Positions 1 to 8,158 of a stretch of DNA of 35,069 nt are shown here, one piece after another. The notes under the pieces were generated by a model. The model made no database searches. It was not told the origin of the DNA and saw only the letters and a program-made list of their open reading frames with translations. Each line of letters begins with the position of its first letter. The stretch's first letter is position 1. A program made the translations under genes and the position numbers. Origin of the DNA: Aquihabitans sp. (GTDB lineage: Bacteria > Actinomycetota > Acidimicrobiia > Acidimicrobiales > Iamiaceae); assembly GCA_025353965.1 (NCBI GenBank), contig JANXNS010000233.1, positions 1 to 35,069 of the forward strand, read 5' to 3'.

Positions 1-542
1 GCCGGCTCGACCTGGTAGCTGCGCTCGTCCACAACCCGGAAATCCTCTTCCTCGACGAGCCCACCACCGGGCTGGATCCCGTGAGCCGAATGAGTGTTTG
101 GGACGAGGTGCGTCGGTTGAACCAAGCACTGGGCATGACCATCTTCCTCACCACCCAGTACCTGGAAGAAGCGGACCTGCTGTGCGGTCGGGTTGGCATC
201 ATCGACCGAGGCAAGATCGTGGCCGAGGGGACCCCGGATGCCCTGAAGCGAGCCGTGGGGGCAGACGTCATCGTCGCTCGAGTCGAGGGCGAGGCGGAGC
301 CGTTGCGGATCATCGTGGAAGGACTCGATGGGGTGCAGGGCGTTGAGGCTCACGGAAATGAGCTCGTGATCTCAGCCACCAACGGCTCGGCCGCGATCAG
401 CCCCGTGGCCGTCGCCCTCAGCAACTGCGACGTCGCAGTTCGCGATCTCACCTTGCGCACGCCCACGCTCGACGACGTCTTCCTGGAGCTAACCGGAAGC
501 CACATCGAACGCGAAGCCTCCCCTCCGGAGCCGAACCGATGA
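1..542 (+). CDS. ABC transporter ATP-binding protein, DrrA-type (5' truncated)
   Basis: This is the C-terminal part of an ABC ATPase that would power the membrane partner encoded immediately downstream. The reading frame is open from base 3, so the gene starts outside the window. Visible parts are the Walker B stretch LFLDEPTTGLDP (about bases 48-90), the switch region (FLTTQYLEEAD, with Gln where the H-loop His usually sits) and a C-terminal regulatory tail after GKIVAEGTPDAL, as in the DrrA/DUF4162 group of drug and lipid exporters. Walker A and the LSGGQ signature lie upstream of the window. Its stop codon overlaps the next start (ATGA at 539-542), so the two are translationally coupled. 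The ATPase call is firm; the substrate cannot be read from sequence. Confidence 0.93.
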   Translation, partial: RLDLVAALVHNPEILFLDEPTTGLDPVSRMSVWDEVRRLNQALGMTIFLTTQYLEEADLLCGRVGIIDRGKIVAEGTPDALKRAVGADVIVARVEGEAEPLRIIVEGLDGVQGVEAHGNELVISATNGSAAISPVAVALSNCDVAVRDLTLRTPTLDDVFLELTGSHIEREASPPEPNR

Positions 543-1360
543 GCACCCCCGATGTTGTTGCTCCCGCAGCGAGCCGAGATGGTTTACGGGCTCAGCCTGC
601 GGGCTTTTTCCACGATGTACGCGCCATCGCTGGCCGTGCATTGCGGGGTGTTCCCCGTGACCTGGAAGCCGTGTTCCCGCCGGTGCTCATTGCGCTGTTC
701 TTCTTTGTGGTGAATATCGCCACGCTGTCCAAGCTTACGCAAGCCGGTGGCGCCAACTTTGACTACAAGGCGTTCCAGATGCCCACCGCGATCTTGCTCG
801 GCGTGACCGGTGTGTCCCGAGCACCAGCTCTCGTGCTGGACGTGCAGAACGGCTACCTGGATCGGCTCCTCATGACCCCGATTCGCCGCTTGGCCATCTT
901 GCTCGGGCACATGGTTGCCGACGTGGCGGTGGCGATGGCACTGACGGTGCCGATCTTGCTGGTTGGCTTCGCCCTCGGCGTGCGCTTCGAGACTGGTGTG
1001 TTGGGCCTCATCGCATTTGTGGTTTTGGCCGCCCTTTGGAGCCTGGCGTTCTCCGGTTTCGGTTACGCCATCGCGCTCAAGACCGGCAATCCAGCGGCGG
1101 TGAACTCCAGCTTCTTGCTGTTCTTCCCCTTTCTGTTCCTGACCACCTCCTATGTGCCCCGGTCCCAGCTGTCCGGCTGGCTCGACACGGTGGCCGCGCT
1201 CAACCCGGTTACCTATTTGCTGGAAGGACTGCGGTCCTTGGTTTCGCAAGGTTGGGAGGTTGATGAGTTGGCCAAAGCCTTGGTGGCCATTGTCATTCTC
1301 GCCACCATCAGCATGTCGTTGTGTTTTGCCGCACTCCGCGGCCGCACAAAGCGCGGGTAG
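539..1360 (+). CDS. ABC-2 type transporter permease, DrrB-like
   Basis: A 273-residue integral membrane protein, the permease half of the exporter whose ATPase overlaps it by 4 bp. It has a short cytoplasmic N-terminus, then about six hydrophobic segments starting near residue 45 (VLIALFFFVVNIATL). The central region (GVTGVSRAPALVLDVQNGYLDRLLMTPIRR) is the ABC-2 permease hallmark: a cytoplasmic loop before the re-entrant core. The final helix ends in the basic tail RGRTKRG. Family members export antibiotics, glycolipids or other hydrophobic compounds; no substrate-specific motif is visible. Length and topology are normal for the family. Confidence 0.9.
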   Translation: MSTPDVVAPAASRDGLRAQPAGFFHDVRAIAGRALRGVPRDLEAVFPPVLIALFFFVVNIATLSKLTQAGGANFDYKAFQMPTAILLGVTGVSRAPALVLDVQNGYLDRLLMTPIRRLAILLGHMVADVAVAMALTVPILLVGFALGVRFETGVLGLIAFVVLAALWSLAFSGFGYAIALKTGNPAAVNSSFLLFFPFLFLTTSYVPRSQLSGWLDTVAALNPVTYLLEGLRSLVSQGWEVDELAKALVAIVILATISMSLCFAALRGRTKRG

Positions 1361-1372
1361 TGGGGGTGGCGA

Positions 1373-1396
1373 GGGTACCTGACACCTCAGGTGCCC
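1373..1396 (+). terminator. Hairpin after the ABC exporter, likely terminator without U-tract
   Basis: GGGTACCTGA (1373-1382) pairs with TCAGGTGCCC (1387-1396) around a CACC loop. This is a 10-bp stem with one G-T pair, 12 nt after the permease stop. No T-run follows, so it would be a U-less terminator, a form common in GC-rich actinobacteria. The termination role is inferred. Confidence 0.55.
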
Positions 1397-1408
1397 CCGC
1401 CGCATGAC

Positions 1409-1429
1409 TCACCCTGGGGGAGAGGGTGA
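1409..1429. promoter_or_regulatory. Inverted repeat, candidate operator
   Basis: TCACCCT-N7-AGGGTGA is a perfect dyad of two 7-bp half-sites with a 7-bp spacer. It lies between the exporter and the BTAD regulator, 52 bp before the candidate -10 of the latter. A 7-7-7 layout matches MerR-family operators such as CueR sites, but no MerR gene is visible and no -35/-10 pair flanks it. It could equally be a second terminator hairpin. Confidence 0.35.
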
Positions 1430-1481
1430 CCTTGCTTCCGATGATCAGAGAACCACGTCGCGCTTTCAGTTGGCTTTCTTC

Positions 1482-1487
1482 TAGTAT
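1482..1487 (+). promoter_or_regulatory. Candidate -10 element for a leaderless BTAD regulator transcript
   Basis: TAGTAT is followed by 6 nt and then the ATG at 1494. There is no purine-rich Shine-Dalgarno sequence in the gap or just upstream, which fits transcription starting at the ATG. No good -35 is seen. Confidence 0.55.
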
Positions 1488-1493
1488 TTCGAA

Positions 1494-4400
1494 ATGGGCG
1501 AGGGGGAAGGGGCGTGCCGCTTCGGCGTACTCGGGCCCCTCGACGTCACCGACGATGGGGGCGTAAGCGTCCCGCTGCGTTCGCAGCTCCGGCGCCGATT
1601 GCTGGCCATCTTCCTGGCGCAGCCGTTTGAGGACATTCCCGCTGATCGCCTGATCGACCAGCTCTGGTACGACAACCCACCGCTTGGTCGTGGTGCGTTG
1701 CACATTCAGGTGTCGCGACTGCGGCGGGATCTCGCCAGCGCTGGCGCGGTGAGCCCCGTGGTCACGGTGCCCAACGGGTACCGGTTCCAGATTCAGCAGG
1801 AATCGATTGATTGGGTGCGGTTTGTCCGGCAGGTGGAGCGGGCTCGGGATTTGGTGGAGGCCGACCCGCACGCCGGCGTGGCTGCGTACTCGGGGGCACT
1901 GGCGTTGTGGCGCGGCGCCGCGTTCGAAGACACTGTCGGGTGCCCATTGGTGGACGACCAGGCCCGCTACCTCGATGCCTTCCGACGGTCCACGGTTCTG
2001 GCGTGTGCCTCGTTGCTCGGCCGCCTCGGCCGCCACAGTGCGGTCGCAGACCTGCTCGCTCCGGTCCATGGGGAGGAGCCGTTCGATGAATCGGTGAGTT
2101 CGTTGCTCGCTCGGTCGTTGTGTCTGGGTGGTCAGGTTGATCGGGCCCTAGCCGTGGTGGATCGCACGGTAGATGCCTTGCAAGAGGAATTCCGGGCCAG
2201 GCCGTCCGCGGCGTTCGTTCAGTTGGCCGAGGACCTGCGGACGCGTCCGGCCGAGGTGGTCGTCGAGCTGGCCCCAACGGCCCCGCCTCGTGTGGCTCCG
2301 CCACTGGCATTGGCCCTTCCGCTCCCGGCCTCCCGCGGGCCGTTGATCGGCCGGGCCAAGGAGCGACAGGCACTTATTTCGGCGGTGCAAGACGCCGAAG
2401 GCCCAGCGCTCATCGAGATTGTTGGCCCGAGCGGCTACGGGAAGTCGTCGCTGGCGTTGGCGATTGGTCACCAACTTCGCGAGAGCGGTTTGGCCGTGCG
2501 GTTCGGCGTGTGCGCAACGTCTGCGGCCATGCTCGGCAACGGCATCAGATCAATGTTCGCTGATGTGCTCCGGGCCTCGCCGCTGCCGGTGTTCGGTGCG
2601 GGTGACCAGGCAACGGCAGCGGAGATTGCATCGGTCCTTGCGGTCGCGGTGATCGATGGGATGGACGAAGCCGGCGCCGAGGGTTGCGTGGTGTTGGTGG
2701 TCGATGATCTTGGTCTCGCCGACACCGTTGATCGCCTGGCGCTCGAAGCGATTCTCCGGGCGACCGGACGGGAATGGTTCCCGGTGGTCCTGGCCACCAG
2801 TCGATCCTCGCTCACCCTCGAGCGGGTCCCGGTCTGCTCCATTGAACTTGGGCCCGTCTCGGCCTCGGAGATTGAAGCGGTCTTGGGTGATGCCGTGCTC
2901 GCCGCCTCGGTTCACGGGGCAAGCAGCGGAGACCCGCTCACGGTCGGCCATGCCGTCGCTCGGTTGGTGTCGCTGGCCCCGGTGGATCGGGCGGCCGCGT
3001 TCGAAGCACTCGTTGCGGACCCCGGCCGGTTCGGCCTGCGGTACAGCGCTCAGCTCAGCCGGTGCTCGCCCGGGGCCCATGACGTGCTGGCGGGGCTGGC
3101 TGCGGCCGGGACACCGCTGGGGTTGTCGTCGCTTCAGGGGCTGCTCGAGATTGGTGACGAGGCGTTGGCCGTCGCCCTGGTCGACCTCATCGATGAGGGT
3201 CTCGCTATTGAACGAACCGATGGCACGGTGGCCGTCGCCCACGACATTCTTGGCAGCGTGTTCCGGGCCGGGCTTGGTGCCCCTTTTGTGGACGCCGTGC
3301 ACGAACGACTTTTTGCCCTTTCAACCTCTGCTGATCCTTGGGTCCCCGCCCCAGTGTCCGTTGCCCACGTGTCCGATGGTCGCCGCCGGGACCTCCTCAG
3401 CGCGGTTCGCCACGCCATGGACGCCGGCGCCTACGACCAGGCCCTGGCCCTGGGCGAGATGCTGCTTGGCCTGGACCCTGACGATTTCCAGCGACTGGAG
3501 CTCAGCTTGGCCCTCGGCACCTCGCTCATCTGGGTTGGTCGAAACGAGGAATCTCAGGCTCATTTCCAGGAGGCCTATGAGTTGGCCGGTCGGCTTGGTG
3601 ACGAACCGTCGGTGGTTGATGCCGTCCGGGGTTTCCTCGGCGCCTGGAGCGCCGGCGCCGGGCCCACCCCTGAGCAGGCCACGTTTATGGACGAGGCGCT
3701 CTCCGGCGTTCACAGCGCCAGCCCCCGAGCGCATCTGCTGGCGCGGGCAATCAGCCTTCACCTCGGGTTCGACCCTCGGTGCCTGGAGTGGGCGGGCGAA
3801 GCAATGGCGCTGGCTGAACAGGAGCGGGACCCAATCGCGGTAGCGGTAACCACGTCGGCGTTCTCGAACGCCACGCTGGGCCTTTCCGGCGCAGGACGTC
3901 GGTTTCGACTGACCCGTCGCATCGTCCACGCTGCCCCCGCGGACCTCGGCTTCGACCATCTCGCCGCGCTGGTGTCTCATCATTTCGTGGCCGCATGCGA
4001 AATGGGTGAATTGGACGAGGCGCTCTGGTGCGTCGAGCGGCATCGTCTGATCGGCGAGCAAACCGGCCGCCCCCTGCACCGGTGGCGAACTCACGTGTTG
4101 GAGGCCTCGGCGCTCATGATCTGCCGGGAGCCCGATGCCGCTTCGGCAGCCATTGACGCTGCCGCGGACATTGCCCGGCGTCACCGCCTGACCGACGGCC
4201 GCATGACCGAGCTTCTGCAGTGGGCCGTACTCAGTCTCTGGACCGGTCAGTTCGATCCAATCGAGACGGGTTACCGGGGTATCGGCCAGGTGGCTCCTCA
4301 CGTCCTTGCCCACGCGTTGGACGCGGCCATGCTGCACGAGACCGACGAGGAGCGCGCCGTGGTGTCGCTCGCTGCTGCCGTTGAGGGGCTTGGCTCGCTG

Positions 4401-4574
4401 CGACGGGATTACCTGTTCTGGGCGGCAATCGCGGCCACCGCCAATGCGGCGAAGGTCCACGAAGACGAGGCCGCGCTGGCGGCAGCGCGAAAGGCCTGGC
4501 GCGGCGCCGACGTACAGGCGGCGGTACTGGCCATTGGTACGGCGAACCTGCCTATGGACCCACTGCTCCTCTGA
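1494..4574 (+). CDS. BTAD-domain transcriptional regulator with AAA/NACHT-like ATPase core
   Basis: A 1026-residue cytoplasmic regulator of the SARP/AfsR-like type. Residues about 5-100 form an OmpR-type winged helix (FGVLGPLDV ... LHIQVSRLRRDL ... VTVPNGYRF). Residues about 100-250 are the helical bacterial transcriptional activator domain (ALALWRGAAFED, LRTRP). An ATPase module follows, with Walker A GPSGYGKSS near residue 311 and a Walker B-like VVLVVDDL near residue 400. The last 400 residues are alpha-helical and TPR-like. There is no C-terminal LuxR helix-turn-helix, so DNA binding should come from the N-terminus. Family members activate nearby secondary-metabolite or transport genes after sensing a ligand. 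Targets are unknown; the adjacent exporter is one candidate by position only. The start was chosen for the -10 six nt upstream. Confidence 0.88.
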   Translation: MGEGEGACRFGVLGPLDVTDDGGVSVPLRSQLRRRLLAIFLAQPFEDIPADRLIDQLWYDNPPLGRGALHIQVSRLRRDLASAGAVSPVVTVPNGYRFQIQQESIDWVRFVRQVERARDLVEADPHAGVAAYSGALALWRGAAFEDTVGCPLVDDQARYLDAFRRSTVLACASLLGRLGRHSAVADLLAPVHGEEPFDESVSSLLARSLCLGGQVDRALAVVDRTVDALQEEFRARPSAAFVQLAEDLRTRPAEVVVELAPTAPPRVAPPLALALPLPASRGPLIGRAKERQALISAVQDAEGPALIEIVGPSGYGKSSLALAIGHQLRESGLAVRFGVCATSAAMLGNGIRSMFADVLRASPLPVFGAGDQATAAEIASVLAVAVIDGMDEAGAEGCVVLVVDDLGLADTVDRLALEAILRATGREWFPVVLATSRSSLTLERVPVCSIELGPVSASEIEAVLGDAVLAASVHGASSGDPLTVGHAVARLVSLAPVDRAAAFEALVADPGRFGLRYSAQLSRCSPGAHDVLAGLAAAGTPLGLSSLQGLLEIGDEALAVALVDLIDEGLAIERTDGTVAVAHDILGSVFRAGLGAPFVDAVHERLFALSTSADPWVPAPVSVAHVSDGRRRDLLSAVRHAMDAGAYDQALALGEMLLGLDPDDFQRLELSLALGTSLIWVGRNEESQAHFQEAYELAGRLGDEPSVVDAVRGFLGAWSAGAGPTPEQATFMDEALSGVHSASPRAHLLARAISLHLGFDPRCLEWAGEAMALAEQERDPIAVAVTTSAFSNATLGLSGAGRRFRLTRRIVHAAPADLGFDHLAALVSHHFVAACEMGELDEALWCVERHRLIGEQTGRPLHRWRTHVLEASALMICREPDAASAAIDAAADIARRHRLTDGRMTELLQWAVLSLWTGQFDPIETGYRGIGQVAPHVLAHALDAAMLHETDEERAVVSLAAAVEGLGSLRRDYLFWAAIAATANAAKVHEDEAALAAARKAWRGADVQAAVLAIGTANLPMDPLLL

Positions 4575-4631
4575 GTGGTTTGGGGCATTTCCCGAAGCGC
4601 GGAGTCTGACCCGGGGGGTAGCGTTCGGCGA

Positions 4632-4650
4632 CGACCCGATCGGCGGGTCG
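4632..4650 (+). terminator. Hairpin between the BTAD gene and the 130-residue protein
   Basis: CGACCCG (4632-4638) pairs with CGGGTCG (4644-4650) around ATCGG. It ends just before the Shine-Dalgarno GGGAGAGAG of the next gene. It could terminate BTAD transcription or be a 5' leader hairpin of the downstream gene; sequence alone does not decide. Confidence 0.4.
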
Positions 4651-4663
4651 GGGAGAGAGAACC

Positions 4664-5056
4664 ATGGCGATTTCTGGTAGTCCTGCTGCTATTGGTATGT
4701 ACGAGAAGATTTTCATCCACGGGAGCGAAGACCGAGCGCTGGCCACTGAGTTGCTTGAAAAACAGGGCGTCGTGGAGGGAATCAAGCTGGCGGCGGCGGC
4801 TTTGCACGAGGAGCGACCCGATGACGCCGCGCTGTTGCGCGAGCTCCTTCCAGCGTTCGAAACCTGGGACGACGGGCGACTGGAGACACTCCAGTTGCAA
4901 GGGCTCGAAGCACTCAAGACGGGTGACGATTTGGTCTTCGTGCACAGGTCCGGCGACTGGGTGATCGAGCACCTGGGCCATGGCATCGTGCTGGTTCAGG
5001 CGCCCAAGCTGAATTTGTGCAGGACGGCCACCTTCGCCAAAAAGCCCAGCTTCTAG
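4664..5056 (+). CDS. Small soluble protein of unknown function
   Basis: A 130-residue protein I do not recognise. The start is supported by GGGAGAGAG about 6 nt upstream. There is no signal peptide or membrane segment. The middle is helical and acidic (LLEKQGVVEGIKLAAAAL, then RPDDAALLRELLPAFETWDDG), and the end looks like a small beta unit (DLVFVHRSGDWVIEHLGHGIVLVQ). Base composition resembles its neighbours, so nothing suggests recent transfer. It is separated by about 90 bp and a hairpin from the BTAD regulator and faces the convergent phosphoesterase gene. No function can be assigned. Confidence 0.75.
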   Translation: MAISGSPAAIGMYEKIFIHGSEDRALATELLEKQGVVEGIKLAAAALHEERPDDAALLRELLPAFETWDDGRLETLQLQGLEALKTGDDLVFVHRSGDWVIEHLGHGIVLVQAPKLNLCRTATFAKKPSF

Positions 5057-5230
5057 AACGGGTGGCCGGACGCGCCAGTGGGTCGCCCTGCAGCGTGCAG
5101 AGCGACCCACCTTTGGGATCCGCCTGATCGTTGGCGGTCAGCCTCGGCCGCTTCTGAGAGCAGAAGACCAGACAGGTCTTTCACCTCGCTTTCAGGCAGT
5201 GGGTTCATTGGTCACGGGATGGCGCTCGAT
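5057..5230. other. Convergent intergenic region with three hairpins
   Basis: No gene is seen here. Besides the strong hairpin at 5078-5110 there are two weaker ones: CTTCTG/CAGAAG (5151-5156 with 5161-5166) and AAGACC/GGTCTT (5164-5169 with 5175-5180). The latter two share bases 5164-5166, so they cannot both form fully. They probably help end transcription coming from both sides. Confidence 0.5.
5078..5110. terminator. Strong bidirectional terminator hairpin
   Basis: GTGGGTCGC (5078-5086) pairs with GCGACCCAC (5102-5110). Inside it, CTGCA (5088-5092) pairs with TGCAG (5096-5100) around GCG, with one C-A mismatch between the two stems. It lies 21 nt after the stop of the small protein and faces the convergent phosphoesterase. 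A short CTTT follows on the plus strand. Confidence 0.75.
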
Positions 5231-6157
5231 TCAGAGGTGGGCGGGCTTACGCAAGCTGCTAGCGGTTGGAAGCTGCCCCTGCTGCATCACGGGAAGGCCG
5301 AGGGCGATTTCTATGGTCTTGAGGAGGGCCGCGTGGCTGCCGGTTACTCCGAGGATTACTCCGGCGTGGGCTGTCGGTGCGATCAGAAGGTTCGGAACGG
5401 GCTGGTCCTCGTCGTAGACCACCACAACGAGCGTCCTGCTCTTGCGGTAGTCGGTGCCGTTCAGAATTGGGTTCAGCCACTTCTTGGCCCAGGCATCGAC
5501 GGTGCTATTCGGGCAGTCGTGTCCGTCGTTGCAGAGGTTTGGAACAATCATGGCGAAGGTGGGAAGGGCGCTGGTATTCAGTTCGCTGAGGGGCCTCACC
5601 TCAGCGGCGCAGGCGGCGGCATCGGTCCCGCCTTTGTAATAGAGGGCAGGGATGTGCTTTGCCGCGTTGGTGCCCGCCGAGCATGGTGCGGTCGCCCCCT
5701 CCACAAAGGTCCGGGCGGTGCCGCCTGTGGCGCGGACTTGGCGGAAAATGTTGTTGTCAGTCGACCGACAGGTGGCTGATGGGCTGCAGTCGTTCACGGT
5801 GTTCGGGTTGGCCACCCCCGAGGTCATGCCGATGTATTGGGTCAGGCTGTTTTGGGCTGCATTGGTTTCGGTCCAAGTGGCGAAATAGGTACAACCCTTG
5901 GCCAACCCGTGGAGGAACGGCATGTCGGTGGCAGAGAACCCAAGCCCAACCTTGGGGCTAGCGCCACCGAGCCAGGTTCGGTTTTCTTCGACCAGAACCA
6001 CCACGTGGTCGTACTTGGGCGGCGCTGCGGTGGCTCGTCCGCAGGGGGCAGTGCTGCTCGGCGCCGGGGTGCAAGACGGCGCAGACAGCAGGAGGGCGGC
6101 CAGCACGACCACCACACCAACCCCTCGCATGGCGAACGGAACCCGGGGGAGATACAT
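5231..6157 (-). CDS. Secreted phosphoesterase family protein (AcpA / phospholipase C superfamily)
   Basis: A protein of about 308 residues that probably acts outside the membrane. After a basic start comes a hydrophobic signal (VVVVLAALLLSAPSC). The Cys in APSC could carry a lipid, although Pro within the lipobox is atypical. The mature domain starts with VVVLVEENRTW, the phosphoesterase-family motif whose Glu and Asn bind the catalytic metal, followed by a Thr/Asn-rich nucleophile region and VVVVYDEDQ near residue 240. Relatives are acid phosphatases and phospholipase C-like enzymes that release phosphate from organic esters. Alternative starts are a TTG 12 nt upstream and an ATG at 6130; none has a clear ribosome-binding site. 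A possible -10 (TATACC, 6203-6208) suggests a leader of about 40 nt. Confidence 0.82.
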   Translation of the reverse strand: MYLPRVPFAMRGVGVVVVLAALLLSAPSCTPAPSSTAPCGRATAAPPKYDHVVVLVEENRTWLGGASPKVGLGFSATDMPFLHGLAKGCTYFATWTETNAAQNSLTQYIGMTSGVANPNTVNDCSPSATCRSTDNNIFRQVRATGGTARTFVEGATAPCSAGTNAAKHIPALYYKGGTDAAACAAEVRPLSELNTSALPTFAMIVPNLCNDGHDCPNSTVDAWAKKWLNPILNGTDYRKSRTLVVVVYDEDQPVPNLLIAPTAHAGVILGVTGSHAALLKTIEIALGLPVMQQGQLPTASSLRKPAHL

Positions 6158-6296
6158 GGGAGAAGCCAACCGGACCCATCACGATGTGTCCAGCGTGACC
6201 GAGGTATACCCACGGGCAACCGCGGGTACCTAGACCCTGCAGCAAGCCGCCCGACCCTGGGTGATGAACTGCTCACGTTTCCGCCGAGGGGGCACG

Positions 6297-6491
6297 ATGT
6301 CTGCTGATCAGCTCCATATCCGTCTTGCTGCGCTGGAACCGGTCCGCCGGGCGATTCTGGAAACGGCGGCCCGGCCCGGCATGACCGCGGCTGCCATCGC
6401 CGAGCGATTTGGTTGGTCAATCGAGACCGTGAACCAGGAACTACGGCGTGGCCTTCTGGAACTGGGCGGCGGTTCGGTCACCGCGGTTTGA
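6297..6491 (+). CDS. Small sigma-region-4-like helix-turn-helix protein
   Basis: A 64-residue protein made almost entirely of one helix-turn-helix unit: LEPVRRAILETAARPGMTAAAIAERFGWSIETVNQELRRGL, written here only to show the layout of helix, turn and recognition helix, resembles sigma-70 region 4 or an ECF-sigma C-terminus. The ATG at 6297 is preferred because GAGGGGG lies just before it; an in-frame ATG at 6261 lacks this. It converges on the stress-sigma operon, ending 17 bp from the phosphatase stop. It may be a free-standing DNA- or RNA polymerase-binding accessory. It could also be a remnant of a larger sigma-like gene, but no upstream sigma domain is detectable. Confidence 0.7.
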   Translation: MSADQLHIRLAALEPVRRAILETAARPGMTAAAIAERFGWSIETVNQELRRGLLELGGGSVTAV

Positions 6492-6508
6492 CGCGTTGCT
6501 GAGCCGGG

Positions 6509-8158
6509 TCATTTGTTGCGGGCCAGGACTACCACCAATGCGTCGTCTTGAAGGCGTCCCTTTGCATGGTTTCGAGCGGCGTCGACCGCCGTGGCCGCGA
6601 TCACGTCCGGGGGTCGGTCGATCACCGTCTCGAGCAAATGGATAAACGCTTGATCGCCGAGCATGGATCGGTCCGGGGCGCGGGCCTCTATGAACCCGTC
6701 GGTGTACACAATCAGTAGATCGCCCGGGTCGAGCTGCTCGATGTCGGGGCTGAACGAGGGGGAGTCGACACCGAATATTGGGCGGGTCCTGGTCCACTCC
6801 GCAAACCCGTGAGTTCGGTGAACGAGCGGGGGCGGATGGCCTGCGTTGACGACGAACGCTCGGCCCGTGCCGGTGTCGAGGTCGACCAGCACACCGCTGG
6901 CTATAGACCCTTGCGAGCCGACCGTGTGATCAAGGGCATTGGCGATCTGGTCAATGGGGGCCGCCTCGTGCCAGAGGGCTTCGATCACACCGCGTAGTTG
7001 ATAGGCCAGCAGGGCAGGAACGGCGCCGTGTCCGGCGACATCAAGGACTGCGATCAGGAGGTGTCCGTCGTCTCGGCCGACCACTTGGTGTGAATCGCCA
7101 GCGAGCTGGCCAAACGCGCCCTCCTGGGCAACGGCGATAGTCCAGCCGTCAACCTGGACGGGGGCGGTGAACAGGTGGCTCGCAATTTGGTCGGTTAGCT
7201 CGTCTCGCTCGGTCAGGCTCTCGCGCAACTGGCGGGCCGTGCGGATGGCGTCGTTTGCAACCCGTTCGAACCGCTCGATGCCAGCGATCGGTATCAGAAC
7301 CAAGGCTCCCAGCGACGCGACCTGGACGACGGCGACGATTGATTGCGCCAGCCGGGCGTCCGGCAGAAGCCGATTGAGGGTGGCGGCCAGCGCGGCCAAG
7401 GCTAGGGGAGCGACCACCGCAACGGCGATGAGTCGGCGTCCCAAACGCCCGGCTGGGCCGGCATCGGTGAGCTGCGCTGTTACGCCGACCTCGGGCCCGA
7501 TGAGCACGGCGCTGAGCCCGAGCAGCAGAATTCCGACGGCCGTATGCAGCGCCATGCCCACGGTCACCAGCGAACCACCCAACTGCGCCCGGTCCACGCC
7601 AAGTGCGTAGCCAATGGTTGCGGCCATACCGACGGTGGCCGCACCGAGCCCGAGCCCTTGAGCAACCTTGGGCGCCCGACCCGACGCGAGCAGCGCGATG
7701 GCCAGGCCGATCAGCACAAAGGAGATGCAGGTTTCGGCCACGGGCCGCCCTGGAACGGGCGTCGTTGCCGGTACAAATGGATCGTCGGGCCAGAGCCCCT
7801 CCAACCACGTTGGCCCTGCGCCCGCTATGTGTAGCCCAAGGCTTACCGCGCCAGGTACACAGACCAGGACGCCGCCACCGACAGCGGCGGGCTTCCAAGT
7901 GCTGGACCCCTGAGCTACCAGAAGCAAGGAGAACCCTGCGACGGCGAGCCCGATTGCCGCATTTGGGTACATCGGTGGAAGCGATGGCCAGATCTGCACC
8001 ACCACCGAACGTCGCAGTACGTAACCGGCCAGGACCGCCACCCCAAGCAACGCGGCGACCGCTGCGAAGGCCACGCCGATGGCCTTGAGCCAGGCAGTCA
8101 ACGGCAGAAGGCGGATCGGCCGATCAGGATTGAAAGGGCCTGCGATTGTCTCCGTCAT
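6509..8158 (-). CDS. Membrane-anchored PP2C/SpoIIE-type serine phosphatase
   Basis: A 549-residue phosphatase expected to dephosphorylate an anti-anti-sigma (STAS) protein in a partner switch. Residues about 20-295 contain roughly eight hydrophobic segments, probably a membrane sensor. A short linker (about 296-330) precedes the SpoIIE/PP2C domain. Metal-binding motifs are present: AGDSH (Asp355), LDVAGHG (Asp373), NAGHPPPL near 440, YTDGFIEAR near 487 and DDALVVVLA near 537, so it should be active. The start overlaps the sigma-factor stop by 4 bp (ATGA), making it the last gene of the operon. No STAS gene is present in the window, so its direct substrate must be encoded elsewhere. Confidence 0.9.
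   Translation of the reverse strand: MTETIAGPFNPDRPIRLLPLTAWLKAIGVAFAAVAALLGVAVLAGYVLRRSVVVQIWPSLPPMYPNAAIGLAVAGFSLLLVAQGSSTWKPAAVGGGVLVCVPGAVSLGLHIAGAGPTWLEGLWPDDPFVPATTPVPGRPVAETCISFVLIGLAIALLASGRAPKVAQGLGLGAATVGMAATIGYALGVDRAQLGGSLVTVGMALHTAVGILLLGLSAVLIGPEVGVTAQLTDAGPAGRLGRRLIAVAVVAPLALAALAATLNRLLPDARLAQSIVAVVQVASLGALVLIPIAGIERFERVANDAIRTARQLRESLTERDELTDQIASHLFTAPVQVDGWTIAVAQEGAFGQLAGDSHQVVGRDDGHLLIAVLDVAGHGAVPALLAYQLRGVIEALWHEAAPIDQIANALDHTVGSQGSIASGVLVDLDTGTGRAFVVNAGHPPPLVHRTHGFAEWTRTRPIFGVDSPSFSPDIEQLDPGDLLIVYTDGFIEARAPDRSMLGDQAFIHLLETVIDRPPDVIAATAVDAARNHAKGRLQDDALVVVLARNK

Noticed and set aside
3321-4460. A 379-codon minus-strand frame
   Set aside because: Antisense to the C-terminal half of the BTAD regulator; it shows no domain-like pattern and has no ribosome-binding site.
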